Positions 26,953 to 35,960 of a stretch of 64,000 bases of DNA are shown piece after piece; positions within the stretch are counted from its first letter, which is position 1, and every line of letters begins with the position of its first letter. The position numbers were made by a program, and so were the translations under genes. The DNA comes from Streptomyces scabiei 87.22 (GTDB lineage: Bacteria > Actinomycetota > Actinomycetes > Streptomycetales > Streptomycetaceae). The notes under the pieces are model-generated. The model saw nothing but the letters and a program-made list of their open reading frames with translations, had not been told where the DNA came from and did not search any database. The DNA is taken from assembly GCF_000091305.1 (NCBI RefSeq), contig NC_013929.1, positions 5,580,001-5,644,000 of the forward strand. The letters are read 5' to 3'.

Positions 26953-27879
26953 TCACGCCGCCGTGACCTCCCCCGTCACCGTCACCCGGCCCACCAGTTC
27001 CTCGTACGCCTGACGGTCGAACTCGCCTGCCGCCGGGGTCAGTACGGTCGCCGCCGACAGGGCCACGGCCCGGGCCAGGCGGTCGGGCCAGGGGAGCCGG
27101 TCGGTCAGGCCGGAGAGCAGGCCCGCCACCGCAGAGTCGCCCGCTCCGGTCGGGTTGCCGCGGAAGCGGCGGGGCGGCGTGGCGCGCCAGCTGCCTTCGG
27201 GAGTGTGGGCGAGGAGACCTTCGGGGCCCAGCGAGGCCACGACCGACCGCGCGCCCCGGCGGCGGGCGTCCCGGGTCGCACGGGACGGCTCGTGGGAGCC
27301 GGTGAGTTCGGCCAGTTCCTCGGCGTTGGGCTTCAGCAGGTCGGGGCGGGCCGCCACCCCCCGGCGCAGGGGCTCGCCGCTGGTGTCCAGCAGGACGGGC
27401 ACGGAGTGGGTCCTGGCCGTGCGGATCAGACCCGCGTACGCGCCCACCGGCACTCCCGGCGGCAGGCTGCCGCACAGGGCCACCACCGAGGCGGAGCGCA
27501 GCAGTTCGACGTACGCCTCCTGGAAGGCGGACCACTCGGCGGGGGAGATGAGCGGGCCCGGTTCGTTGAGCTGGGTCGTGTCACCGCTCGCGTCGGCCAC
27601 GGCGACCGTACGGCGGGTGGCGCCCTCCACCGGGAGCAGCGCGTCCACCACCCCCGGTGTGTGCGTGAGCCGGTCCCGCAGGGCCCGGCCGGTCGCGCCG
27701 CCGGCGAAGCCGGTGACCGTCACCTCGTGGCCGAGTGCCGCCAGGACGCGGGCCACGTTCAGGCCCTTGCCGCCGGGGCGTTCGGTCACGTCCGTCACCC
27801 GGTGCGTGGCGTGCGGCCGGAGTTCCCGTACGCGGTAGGTGATGTCGAGAGCGGTGTTCAGCGTGACCGTGAGGATCAC
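26953..27879 (-). CDS. PfkB-family hexose-phosphate kinase (1-phosphofructokinase/tagatose-6-P kinase type)
   Basis: 308 aa. It opens MILTVTLNTALDITYRV as in FruK/LacC. The substrate motif GGKGLNVARVLAALG and the C-terminal NPTGAGDSAVAGLL, with the catalytic Asp and anion hole, are intact. It lies 125 nt downstream of nagA in the same direction, so it may belong to the amino-sugar operon. That setting leaves fructose-1-phosphate, tagatose-6-phosphate or another ketose phosphate as candidate substrates; no PTS fructose gene is adjacent. Confidence 0.85.
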   Translation of the reverse strand: MILTVTLNTALDITYRVRELRPHATHRVTDVTERPGGKGLNVARVLAALGHEVTVTGFAGGATGRALRDRLTHTPGVVDALLPVEGATRRTVAVADASGDTTQLNEPGPLISPAEWSAFQEAYVELLRSASVVALCGSLPPGVPVGAYAGLIRTARTHSVPVLLDTSGEPLRRGVAARPDLLKPNAEELAELTGSHEPSRATRDARRRGARSVVASLGPEGLLAHTPEGSWRATPPRRFRGNPTGAGDSAVAGLLSGLTDRLPWPDRLARAVALSAATVLTPAAGEFDRQAYEELVGRVTVTGEVTAA

Positions 27880-28004
27880 CTGGGCTCACCCCTTGGGACT
27901 CGACTGCGACTGGGCGGACGCTCGATCATCCCAAACGCGCGGCGGTCGGCCCAGACCGCCTGACGGTCCGTCCGGCCGTCCGCCGCCGCGCACCCCCGGC
28001 CGGA

Positions 28005-29267
28005 TCAGGCCGCTCGTCCGGGCCCGTCGCCGAACGGATCGACCACCCACTCGCCCTTGCGCAGTACGCCCTTGAGGTCGAAGTCCGCGTCGAGGAGGAC
28101 GAGGTCGGCGTCCTTGCCCGGGTCGAGGGAACCGATGCGGTCGTAGAGGCCGAGCAGGCGGGCCGGGTTGGCGGACAGGGCGGCGACGGCGTCCTCGACC
28201 GGGATGCGGTCCACGGTGACGGCACGTTTGAGGGCGCGGTCCTGGGTGAGGGTGGAGCCCGCGATCGAGCCGCCCTCCACCAGGCGGGCCACACCGTCCG
28301 CGACCTCGACCTCCAGCGGGCCGAGCATGTAGCGGCCGTCGCCGAAGCCGGCGGCGTCCATCGCGTCGGTGATGAACGCGACCCGGCCGGCGCCCGCGTG
28401 ACGGAACGCCAGTTGCAGGGAGGCCGGGTGCAGATGCGTGCCGTCGTTGATCAGCTCGACCGTGATCCGGTCGTCCTCCAGGAGCGCGGCGATCGGCCCG
28501 GGCTCGCGGTGGCCGAGCGGGGGCATCGCGTTGAACAGGTGGGTCGCCACGGTCGCGCCCGCGTCGATGGCCCGGACCGTCTGCTCGTACGTGGCGTCCG
28601 TGTGTCCGATCGCCGCGATGACGCCGAGTTCGGCGAGCAGGCGTACGGAGTCGAGGCCGCCGGGGAGTTCGGTGGCCAGCGTGACCATCACCGCCCTGCC
28701 ACGTGCCGCGTCGATCAGTTTGCGGACCTCGGCGGGGTCGGGGTCGCGCAGGAGCGACTCCGCGTGCGCGCCCTTGCGGCACGGGGAGATGAAGGGGCCC
28801 TCGAAGTGGATGCCGGCGAGATCGCCCTGCTCGGCGAGTTCGGACAGCAGGCCGGCGCGGTGCGCGAGGCCGTCCATGTCGCCGGTGACGGTGGAGGCGA
28901 CGAGGGTGGTGGTGCCGTGCAGGTGGTGGGTGCGGATGCCGTGCAGGACGTCCTCGACGGTGCCGGAGGTGAAGGAGGCTCCGCCGCCACCGTGGTTGTG
29001 GAGGTCGACGAAGCCGGGGACCAGCCAGTGGCCGCGGACGTCGACGGTGTGGGCGTTCTCCGGGGTGCCGGCGGCGATCCTGGTGCCCTGGACGGCGAGA
29101 CGGCCGTTTTTCACGGTGCCGGTGGGGAGGACGACGTGGGCGCCTTCCAGGACGTAGGGATGCGCCGTGTTCCGCGACCGCGGATGGGCGGGGGCCGGTC
29201 GCGTGGTTCCCGGCGCCCCTGAGGGGGCGCTGTCGTCGGACCCTTGGTCGGAGAATGCGGGGGCCAT
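28005..29267 (-). CDS. nagA: N-acetylglucosamine-6-phosphate deacetylase
   Basis: 420 aa; the first 30 residues are disordered, so an internal start is possible. NagA converts GlcNAc-6-P to glucosamine-6-P and acetate. Amidohydrolase motifs are clear: DLHNHGGGGASF, the metal Glu in HFEGPFIS, GHTDATYEQ, HLFNAMPPLGHREPG and the catalytic Asp in FITDAMDAAG. The start overlaps the kinase stop in TGATG, indicating translational coupling. Together with the ROK kinase it would channel GlcNAc into central metabolism. A nagB-like gene is not in the window. Confidence 0.94.
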   Translation of the reverse strand: MAPAFSDQGSDDSAPSGAPGTTRPAPAHPRSRNTAHPYVLEGAHVVLPTGTVKNGRLAVQGTRIAAGTPENAHTVDVRGHWLVPGFVDLHNHGGGGASFTSGTVEDVLHGIRTHHLHGTTTLVASTVTGDMDGLAHRAGLLSELAEQGDLAGIHFEGPFISPCRKGAHAESLLRDPDPAEVRKLIDAARGRAVMVTLATELPGGLDSVRLLAELGVIAAIGHTDATYEQTVRAIDAGATVATHLFNAMPPLGHREPGPIAALLEDDRITVELINDGTHLHPASLQLAFRHAGAGRVAFITDAMDAAGFGDGRYMLGPLEVEVADGVARLVEGGSIAGSTLTQDRALKRAVTVDRIPVEDAVAALSANPARLLGLYDRIGSLDPGKDADLVLLDADFDLKGVLRKGEWVVDPFGDGPGRAA

Positions 29268-30247
29268 CAGGGGGTTACCTCCGGGAGGTCCGTGGGGGTG
29301 GCGGGGTGCGCGGGGGCGATCAGGTCCCAGGCCATCAGGCCCGCGCCCAGGCTGCCCGCGGTGTCGCCCAGGGCCGCGGGCACGATGGTGGGGACCTTCT
29401 GGAAGGTCACCCGGTTCTCCACCGCGGTGCGGAGAGGACCGAACAGGGTGTCACCGGCCTCCGCCAGACCGCCGCCGATGATGAGGGTGCGGGGGTCGAG
29501 CAGGGTGAGGGCGGTGACGAGACCGTCGGCGAGGGCGTCGACCGCGTGCCCCCAGACGGCGACGGCGCGCGGGTCGCCCGACTCGACGGCCTTGGCGCAG
29601 TCCGCCGCGTCGGCCCCGGGGTCGCCGCAGGCCGCCGCCCATGCCTCGCTGACGGCCGCCGCGGAGGCGAACCGTTCCAGACAGCCGCGCTGCCCGCACG
29701 GGCACGGGGTGCCCCCGGGCCGTACGACGACGTGGCCGATCTCGCCCGCGAAGCCGTGGGCGCCGGCCTCCACCCGGCCGTCGACGCCGATCGCGCCGGC
29801 GATCCCGGTGCCGAGTGCCACGAAGAGAAAGCGGTCGGCGCCCCGGCCCGCTCCCACGCGCCCCTCCGCGAGCCCGCCGGTGCGCACGTCGTGGCCGAGG
29901 GCGACCGGGACGCCGCCGAGGCGTTCGGCGAGGAGCGCGCGCAGCGGGACGTCGCGCCAGCCGAGATTGGCGGCGTAGACGGCGATGCCCCGGCCGGAGT
30001 CGACGATGCCCGGCACGGCGACCCCGGCGGCGGCCGCGGGCTCGCCGAAGTGCCGCTCGCCGTGGGCACGCAGCTCGGCGGCGAAGTCGAGGATCGAGCC
30101 GACCACCGCCTCCGCCCCGCGCTCGCGTCCGGTGGCGCGCCGCGTCTGGTGCAGCAGCACGGGGGGTGCGCCGGGCACGGGGCCGGCCCCGACCAGTGCG
30201 GCCTTCATCCCGGTGCCGCCCACATCGAGGGCGATGACATGTCTCAC
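29267..30247 (-). CDS. nagK: ROK-family N-acetylglucosamine kinase
   Basis: 326 aa. ATP-binding motif IALDVGGTGMKAALVG at residue 5. The ROK zinc motif CPCGQRGCLERFAS follows GHVVVRPGG, with the catalytic Asp in the GHDVRTGG segment. It is annotated as a GlcNAc kinase because it is coupled to nagA and lies beside DasR-like sites. The family alone would also allow glucose or other hexosamines. Direct uptake of free GlcNAc or chitobiose products by ABC transport would need this kinase, unlike PTS uptake. Confidence 0.88.
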   Translation of the reverse strand: MRHVIALDVGGTGMKAALVGAGPVPGAPPVLLHQTRRATGRERGAEAVVGSILDFAAELRAHGERHFGEPAAAAGVAVPGIVDSGRGIAVYAANLGWRDVPLRALLAERLGGVPVALGHDVRTGGLAEGRVGAGRGADRFLFVALGTGIAGAIGVDGRVEAGAHGFAGEIGHVVVRPGGTPCPCGQRGCLERFASAAAVSEAWAAACGDPGADAADCAKAVESGDPRAVAVWGHAVDALADGLVTALTLLDPRTLIIGGGLAEAGDTLFGPLRTAVENRVTFQKVPTIVPAALGDTAGSLGAGLMAWDLIAPAHPATPTDLPEVTP

Positions 30248-30275
30248 GGGGACAGTGTGGCCCTTTGACCCGCGA

Positions 30276-30329
30276 GAGGTCTAGTCCACTTACCGAGTCG
30301 TGGTGTAGACCTTGTGGTGTAGACCTTAT
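30276..30329. promoter_or_regulatory. Cluster of DasR-like (dre) sites between nagK and binding-protein gene
   Basis: Site 1 (30276-30291) matches ACTGGTCTAGACCACT at 13 of 16 positions. It is followed by an exact tandem 14-mer GTGGTGTAGACCTT (30301-30314 and 30315-30328) whose TGGTGTAGACCT core matches the dre core at 10 of 12. The divergent arrangement would let DasR control nagKA and the lipoprotein gene together. The S. coelicolor nagKA orthologues are reported DasR targets. Confidence 0.75.
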
Positions 30330-30423
30330 GGAGCGTTTGGGAAGTTGAGCGATCAACGGCCTTGCGTGCGGGGCCTGTGATTCAGGCTGTTGTGCGCGGG
30401 GCTCGTACGACAGGTTTGGGGCA

Positions 30424-31746
30424 GTGGGAGTGCGACAGCGGCAGAGGCAGCGGCGGACGAAGACCGGAGCCGGGAACAGCGGAGTCAGGAACAGTGCCGT
30501 GGCGGCGCTCACCGTGCTGGGACTGACGGCGACGCTCGCGGGCTGCGGCGGCTCCGCGGCCGACGGCTCCGGCGTCACGCTGAGACTGGTCGCCGCCGAC
30601 TACGGCGACTCCAAGGCCAACAGCTCCCAGAAGTACTGGGACGCGCTCGTGAAGGCGTACGAGAAGAAGACGCCGGGCGTGAAGGTCGACGTCAGCGTCT
30701 ACTCCTGGAACGACGTCGACCGCCGGATCAAGGAGATGGTCGCCGCCGGTGAGGCCCCCGATCTCGCGCAGGCCGGCACCTACGCCGACTACGCCTCGGC
30801 CGGCCGGCTCTACGAGGTCGACGACCTGCTCTCCATCCCCGTCCAGGCCGGATTCCTGCCCCAGCTCGCCGACGCGGGCAAGGTACGGCGGGTCGCGTAC
30901 GGCATGCCGTTCGCGGCCTCCACCCGCGTCCTCTTCTACAACAAGAAGCTGTTCGCGAAGGCGGGCCTCGACCACGCCCCGCGCGACTGGGACGAACTGG
31001 CCGCCGATGCCGCCGCCCTCGACCGCGCCGGAGTCACCACCCCGTACGCGCTGCCGCTCGGGTCCGAGGAGGCGCAGGCCGAGACCATGCAGTGGCTGCT
31101 CAGCGGCGGGGGCGGCTACACCGACAACGTCGGCACCTACCGCATCGACTCCCCGGACAACGTCCGCACCTTCACCTGGCTCAAGGACAAGCTCGTCGAC
31201 CCGGGCCTCACCGGGCCCACCGCCCCCGCGGAACTCGACCGCGCCGACGCCTTCGCGGCGTTCGCGCGGGGCGAGGTCGGCATGCTCAACGGGCACCCCA
31301 CCCTGATGCGGATGGCCGCCGACAAGGGGATCGCCTACGGCACGGCCGCCATGCCGGGGCGCGACGAGCGGGAGCACGCGACCATGGGGGTCGCCGACTG
31401 GATGATGGCCTTCAAGCAGAACGGCCACGGGGAGGAGATCGGTGACTTCCTCGACTTCGTCTACAACGACGAGAACGTGCTCGACTTCTCCCGGGAGTAC
31501 GACCTGCTCCCGGTGACCGCGTCCGCGTCCCAGGAGATGGCCGGGGACAAGGACGAGGCCGCGCTCGGACCGTTCCTCGACGCGCTGCCCAGCGCGGAGC
31601 TGTATCCGGTGGGCAAGACGTCCTGGTCGGATGTCAGCGCGGCGGTCAAGGAACAGGTGGGGCGGGCGGTGCGGCGCGATGCGAAGCCGGGGGCCGTGCT
31701 CACCGAGCTGCAGCAGACGGCCACTGTCGCCGAGCGGGGGGAGTGA
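30424..31746 (+). CDS. ABC-transporter sugar-binding lipoprotein
   Basis: 440 aa from GTG. The signal peptide ends at lipobox TLAGC (C about 40) after an Arg/Gln-rich leader. The rest is a family-1 extracellular solute-binding fold: YWDALVKAYEKKTPGVKVDV, DLAQAGTYADYASAGRLYEV, and ADWMMAFKQ near the C-terminus. No permease genes follow, so it must use permeases encoded elsewhere and probably the shared MsiK ATPase. The divergent DasR-like sites suggest an amino-sugar or chito-oligosaccharide ligand. Confidence 0.87.
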   Translation: MGVRQRQRQRRTKTGAGNSGVRNSAVAALTVLGLTATLAGCGGSAADGSGVTLRLVAADYGDSKANSSQKYWDALVKAYEKKTPGVKVDVSVYSWNDVDRRIKEMVAAGEAPDLAQAGTYADYASAGRLYEVDDLLSIPVQAGFLPQLADAGKVRRVAYGMPFAASTRVLFYNKKLFAKAGLDHAPRDWDELAADAAALDRAGVTTPYALPLGSEEAQAETMQWLLSGGGGYTDNVGTYRIDSPDNVRTFTWLKDKLVDPGLTGPTAPAELDRADAFAAFARGEVGMLNGHPTLMRMAADKGIAYGTAAMPGRDEREHATMGVADWMMAFKQNGHGEEIGDFLDFVYNDENVLDFSREYDLLPVTASASQEMAGDKDEAALGPFLDALPSAELYPVGKTSWSDVSAAVKEQVGRAVRRDAKPGAVLTELQQTATVAERGE

Positions 31747-31806
31747 GGGGGGCTCTTGGCCGGGGGCCAGGGGGTCGGGGTCGGTGCGTGGTCGGGTGGG
31801 GGTCCG

Positions 31807-31972
31807 GTGGGGCTTCTCGCGCAGTTCCCCGCGCCCCTGAAAGCCCAGGCCTTGCGGGCCTGAAAGCCAACGGCCCTGCGGGCCTGAAAGCCGACGGCCC
31901 TGCGGGCCTGAAAAGCTCGGGGCGCAGCCCCTGCTTTTCAGGGGCGCGGGGAACTGCGCGACCAGCCCCCAC
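31807..31972. repeat. Inverted element pair (copy C/C')
   Basis: Within a 311-nt gene-free gap after the binding-protein gene. The left element is at 31807-31839 and the inverted right element at 31939-31972. Between them are three variants of a 24-nt unit (GGCCTGAAAGCC-AACGGCCCTGCG type) and a GCTCGGGGCGCAGCCCCTGC hairpin. The whole can fold into one long hairpin. Confidence 0.8.
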
Positions 31973-32057
31973 CCACCCGCACCCGACAACGCACCCCACC
32001 CCACCCCACCCCGCCCCACCCCCTCGCGCTGTCGCACCCCTCCGTTACCGTCGTCGT

Positions 32058-32285
32058 ATGGACGAGCTGGACGCGCGGGAGCAGGCGATTCTTGCCGTGG
32101 AGCGGCAGGGGTGGGACGGGCCCGGGGCCAAGGAGCGGGTCATCCGGGAGCGGCTCGGCCTCGCCCCCGTGCGGTACTACCAGCTGCTCAACGCCCTGCT
32201 CGACGACCCCCGCGCCCTCGCCCACGACCCGGTCACCGTCAACCGGCTGCGAAGGGTCCGGGAGGGACGCCGGGCCGAGCGATGA
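32058..32285 (+). CDS. DUF3263 family small DNA-binding-like protein
   Basis: 75 aa from ATG. It opens MDELDAREQAILAVERQGWD and continues with GLAPVRYYQLLNALLDDPRA, the compact helical (winged-helix or HTH-like) DUF3263 domain found across actinobacteria. Its stop overlaps the otsB ATG (ATGA), so the two are translated together. A regulatory or RNA-polymerase-linked role is possible but unproven. Confidence 0.85.
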   Translation: MDELDAREQAILAVERQGWDGPGAKERVIRERLGLAPVRYYQLLNALLDDPRALAHDPVTVNRLRRVREGRRAER

Positions 32286-33163
32286 CGGATAGGGTCGACG
32301 GCATGGGCAGCCACAAGGACGCAGAGAACCCCAGGGCCACCTTGCCGACCCCCGCGACCCAGGCCGGGCGGGACGCGCTGGACGCGATCCTCGACCGTCC
32401 GGGCGGCACGGTGATCGCACTCGACTTCGACGGCACGCTCGCCCCGATCGTCCCCGACCCCGAGCAGGCCCGCGCCCACCCCGCCGCGGTCGCCGCCCTC
32501 GCCGCCCTCGCCCCGAAGGTCGCCTCCGTCGCCGTGGTGACCGGCCGCCCGGCGGCCGTCGCCGTCCGCCACGGCGGCTTCGCCGGTGTCCCCGGACTGG
32601 AACGCCTCGTCGTCCTCGGCCACTACGGCGCCGAACGCTGGGACGCCGTCACCGGCACCGTCAGCGCCCCCGCCCCGCACCCCGGTGTCGCGGCGGTCCG
32701 CGCGGAACTGCCCGGCCTCCTGGACGGCGTCGGCGCCTGGCAGGGCACTTGGATCGAGGAGAAGGGCCGGGCGGTCGCCGTGCACACCCGCCGCGCCACC
32801 GACCCCCAGGCCGCCTTCGACGCGCTGCGCGCCCCGCTCACCGACCTCGCCGCCCGCCACGGCCTCATCGTCGAACCCGGCCGCATGGTCCTCGAACTGC
32901 GGCCCCCGGGGATGGACAAGGGCGTCGCCCTGCGCGAGTACCTGGCGGAATCCGGCGCCGCGTCCGTCCTCTACGCCGGTGACGACCTCGGCGACCTCCC
33001 CGCCTTCGCCGCCGTCGAGAAACTCCGCACCGAGGGCACGCCCGGCCTCCTGGTCTGCAGCGGCAGCGCGGAGGTCAACGAACTGTCCGAGCGGGCTGAC
33101 CTGGTGGTGGACGGCCCACAGGGAGTCGTCGACCTCCTGGCGGCCGTCGCCGCGCACGTCTGA
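32282..33163 (+). CDS. otsB: Trehalose-6-phosphate phosphatase
   Basis: 293 aa using the ATG that overlaps the preceding stop by 4 nt; an ATG 21 nt on is an alternative. HAD motif I reads ALDFDGTLAPI (D as nucleophile), motif II is VTGRPAA, and motif IV is YAGDDLGDLPAF. OtsB removes phosphate from trehalose-6-P to give trehalose, an osmoprotectant and spore reserve. Convergent otsA lies 28 nt away, an arrangement that places both enzymes of the pathway together but in separate transcripts. Confidence 0.93.
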   Translation: MTDRVDGMGSHKDAENPRATLPTPATQAGRDALDAILDRPGGTVIALDFDGTLAPIVPDPEQARAHPAAVAALAALAPKVASVAVVTGRPAAVAVRHGGFAGVPGLERLVVLGHYGAERWDAVTGTVSAPAPHPGVAAVRAELPGLLDGVGAWQGTWIEEKGRAVAVHTRRATDPQAAFDALRAPLTDLAARHGLIVEPGRMVLELRPPGMDKGVALREYLAESGAASVLYAGDDLGDLPAFAAVEKLRTEGTPGLLVCSGSAEVNELSERADLVVDGPQGVVDLLAAVAAHV

Positions 33164-33191
33164 CGAGGAGGGCCCTGAACGGCGGCCCCGG

Positions 33192-34610
33192 CTACCGGCC
33201 CTCCTCCAACGCCCGCAACTGGTCCAGGAACCACCGGGTCGGCGGCAGCGCGGTGGCCGCCGCGACCAGCCGCTTCCCCCGCTCCGCCCGCTCGTCCGCG
33301 GGCAGGCTCAGCGCCTCGTGCAGCGCGGCCGCCGTACCCACCACGTCGTAGGGGTTCACCACCACCGAGTCGTCGCCCAGTTCCTCGAAGGCCCCGGCCT
33401 CCCGGGACAGCACCAGCACACACCCCTCGTCGGAGACGACCGGCACCTCCTTGGCGACGAGGTTCATGCCGTCGCGGATGGGGTTCACCAGGGCCACGTC
33501 CGCGAGGCGGTACGCCGCCAGGGACCGGGCGAAGTCGTCCTTGAGGTGGAGGACGACCGGGGTCCAGTCCGGTGTCCCGTAGCGCTCGTTGATGTCGTCC
33601 GCGACCCGCTCGACCTCGGTCATGTAGTCCCGGTACACCGCGAGGTCCTGCCGCGACGGGTACGCGAAGGCGACGTGCACGACGCGTTCGCGCCAGGTCG
33701 GCCGGTCGTCGAGGAGCTGCCGGTAGGCGTGCAGGCCGCGCACGATGTTCTTCGACAGCTCGGTGCGGTCGACGCGGACGATCGTGCGGCGCGGGGTGCC
33801 CTCCGGGGCCGTACCGATCTGCTCCCGCAGCAGGGCGATGCGGTCGTCGACGTCCGCCTGGTGGGCGCGGGAGCGCAGGAAGTCCGCGTCGGCGCCCAGG
33901 CCGTGCACGCCGATCCGGGTGCCGGACAGGCTCTCCGGGCCCAGGACGGCCCGGCAGCACGCGGTGAACGCGTCCGCCCACCGCTGGGTGAGGAACGCGG
34001 CCCGGTCGGCGCCGAGGATGCCGTCGAGCACCTGCGCGGCGATGTCGTCGGGAAGCATCCGGAAGTAGTCGACGGGTGCCCACGGGGTGTGCGAGAAGTG
34101 GCCGATCCGCAGGTCGGGGCGGAGGTCGCGCAGCATCCGGGGGACCAGGACCAGGTGGTAGTCCTGCACCAGCACGGCCGCGCCGTCCGCCGCCTCGTCG
34201 GCGAGCGCCTCGGCGAAGGCGCGGTTGTACGTCTCGTACGCCGCCCACTGCCGTCGGAACTCCGCGTCGAAGGCCGGTTCCAGGGGGGTCTGGTAGAGCA
34301 TGTGGTGCACGAACCACAGCGTGGAGTTGGCCACGCCGTTGTACGCGTCGTGGTGCACGTCGGCGGGGATGTCCAGCATGCGCACGCCCGGTTCGGCGAC
34401 ACCGCGCCGTACGGCCTCGCGGTCGCCGTCGCCCAGGGCGGAGCACACCCAGACGGCGCCGGAGGACGGGTCGATCGCGGAGAGACCCGAGACGAGACCG
34501 CCGCCGCCGCGCTTCGCGCTGAGCGTGTCGGTCTCCTCGTCCAGCGTGTAGGTGACGGGTCCCCGGTTGGACGCGACGAGTACGTGGGCCGCGCCGTGCG
34601 TTGATGCCAT
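33192..34610 (-). CDS. otsA: Trehalose-6-phosphate synthase (GT20)
   Basis: 472 aa from the ATG at MASTHGAAHV; an in-frame TTG 9 nt earlier is less likely. OtsA makes trehalose-6-P from UDP- or GDP-glucose and glucose-6-P. GT20 marks: VLVASNRGP at the start, KRGGGGLVSGL for the G-loop, VQDYHLVLVPRML, the phosphate-binding Arg/Lys in RVDRTELSKNIVRG, and VNPIRDGMNLVAKE. It is a single domain with no fused phosphatase. The upstream region leads directly into repeat copy D. Confidence 0.94.
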   Translation of the reverse strand: MASTHGAAHVLVASNRGPVTYTLDEETDTLSAKRGGGGLVSGLSAIDPSSGAVWVCSALGDGDREAVRRGVAEPGVRMLDIPADVHHDAYNGVANSTLWFVHHMLYQTPLEPAFDAEFRRQWAAYETYNRAFAEALADEAADGAAVLVQDYHLVLVPRMLRDLRPDLRIGHFSHTPWAPVDYFRMLPDDIAAQVLDGILGADRAAFLTQRWADAFTACCRAVLGPESLSGTRIGVHGLGADADFLRSRAHQADVDDRIALLREQIGTAPEGTPRRTIVRVDRTELSKNIVRGLHAYRQLLDDRPTWRERVVHVAFAYPSRQDLAVYRDYMTEVERVADDINERYGTPDWTPVVLHLKDDFARSLAAYRLADVALVNPIRDGMNLVAKEVPVVSDEGCVLVLSREAGAFEELGDDSVVVNPYDVVGTAAALHEALSLPADERAERGKRLVAAATALPPTRWFLDQLRALEEGR

Positions 34611-34704
34611 ACGGCTCAACCTAGCCCGGGGGTTCGGCGGTCAAACGTGCGGTTCGGCCGTATACAGGAGCGCCTGGGGGGACGGGGGGTGCGGGTGCGG
34701 GTGT

Positions 34705-34845
34705 GTGGGGGCTGGTCGCGCAGTTCCCCGCGCCCCTGAAAGCCGGGGCTGCGCCCCGTGCTTTTCAGCGTCCACACCGGCCGCCTTCGAGGCTTCCGGG
34801 GCTCGGGGGTCTAGGGGCGCGGGGAACTGCGCGAGAAGCCCCCCA
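34705..34845. repeat. Inverted element pair (copy D/D')
   Basis: Left element GTGGGGGCTGGTCGCGCAG + TTCCCCGCGCCCCTG (34705-34738) and inverted right element (34812-34845) flank 73 nt that include a GGGGCTGCGCCCCGTGC stretch. It lies between otsA and gpgS, upstream of otsA and downstream of gpgS. Confidence 0.8.
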
Positions 34846-34882
34846 CACCCGCACCCGGCGACGAAACCCGCACGCCCGCCCC

Positions 34883-35851
34883 CTACGCCGCCCGCCGCCG
34901 CGCGTACTCCGCGATCTCCACCATCGGCGGCCGTTCCTCCAGGTCCACCGAGTACGTGCGCGGCTCGAAACCCTCCCGGCCCCGTTCGAACTGCGTCAGG
35001 ACCGGCCGGATGAGATGCCCGCGGGCCAGCCGGAGCTGGGCCGTGCGGTAGATCGCCGCGGACATGCGGCCCAGCGCCGCCCCGTCCTGGTGCCGGTGCT
35101 TGCGGACGCCCACGTCGACCTGGGCGAGCGCGTCGAGGCCGACGAGGTGCAGCGCGTCGACCAGCATGCCCAGCTCGATGCCGTAGCCCACCGGGAACGG
35201 CAGCCGCTCCAGCAGCGAGCGCCGCGCCGCGTACTCGCCGCCGAGCGGCTGGACGAAGCCGGCCAGCTGGGGCCAGTGCATGTTGAGCAGAGGGCGGGCC
35301 ATGAGTTCCGTCACACGGCCGCCCTGGCCGGCCGCGGAGCCGAGGGGGCGGTCGTACATCGCCTTGACGAGATCGACCCCGGGGTCCGTGAGCAGCGGGC
35401 CCACGATCCCGGAGACGAAGTCGGACGAGAACTCCCTGAGGTCCGCGTCGATGAAACAGACGATGTCGCCCCGGGTGACGAGCAGCGAGCGCCACAGCAC
35501 CTCGCCCTTGCCGGGCACGGCCGGGATACGGGGCAGGATGTCGTCGCGGTGCACGACGCGCGCCCCGGCCGCCGCCGCGACCTGGGACGTCCGGTCGGTG
35601 GAGCCGGAGTCGACGACCACGATCTCGTCGACGAGCGGGACCTGCCGCATGAGGTCGTGGCGGATGATCGCGACGATGTCGCCGACGGTCTCCTCCTCGT
35701 TCAGCGCGGGCAGGACGACGCTGACCGACTGGCCGCTCGCTCGTTTCGCGGCCATGATCCTGTGGAGCGGGCGGTCGGCCGTGGACCAGGAGCGGGTGTT
35801 CAGCCAGTGCTCGACTTCCTTCAGCACAGTGCGCGGCTCCTCTGCGTTCAT
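34883..35851 (-). CDS. gpgS: Glucosyl-3-phosphoglycerate synthase
   Basis: 322 aa, GT-A fold of family GT81. The nucleotide-sugar site starts VSVVLPALNEEETVGDIV, and the DXD-like motif is CFIDADLREF. GGEYAARRSLLERLPFPVGYG is the conserved acceptor-side loop. GpgS joins glucose to 3-phosphoglycerate, the first step to glucosylglycerate and, in mycobacteria, methylglucose lipopolysaccharides. Its position beside otsA suggests a compatible-solute role. It is divergent from thrC, with the SAM riboswitch in between. Confidence 0.9.
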   Translation of the reverse strand: MNAEEPRTVLKEVEHWLNTRSWSTADRPLHRIMAAKRASGQSVSVVLPALNEEETVGDIVAIIRHDLMRQVPLVDEIVVVDSGSTDRTSQVAAAAGARVVHRDDILPRIPAVPGKGEVLWRSLLVTRGDIVCFIDADLREFSSDFVSGIVGPLLTDPGVDLVKAMYDRPLGSAAGQGGRVTELMARPLLNMHWPQLAGFVQPLGGEYAARRSLLERLPFPVGYGIELGMLVDALHLVGLDALAQVDVGVRKHRHQDGAALGRMSAAIYRTAQLRLARGHLIRPVLTQFERGREGFEPRTYSVDLEERPPMVEIAEYARRRAA

Positions 35852-35960
35852 CTCGCGGTTCGGACGGCTCTCTCAACTGTCCTGGCCTTCGGTTACAGTC
35901 TTGGACAACGCTGGTGACCATCGCATGTCGGTGCCCGTCGGCTCATACAACCAAATACCG

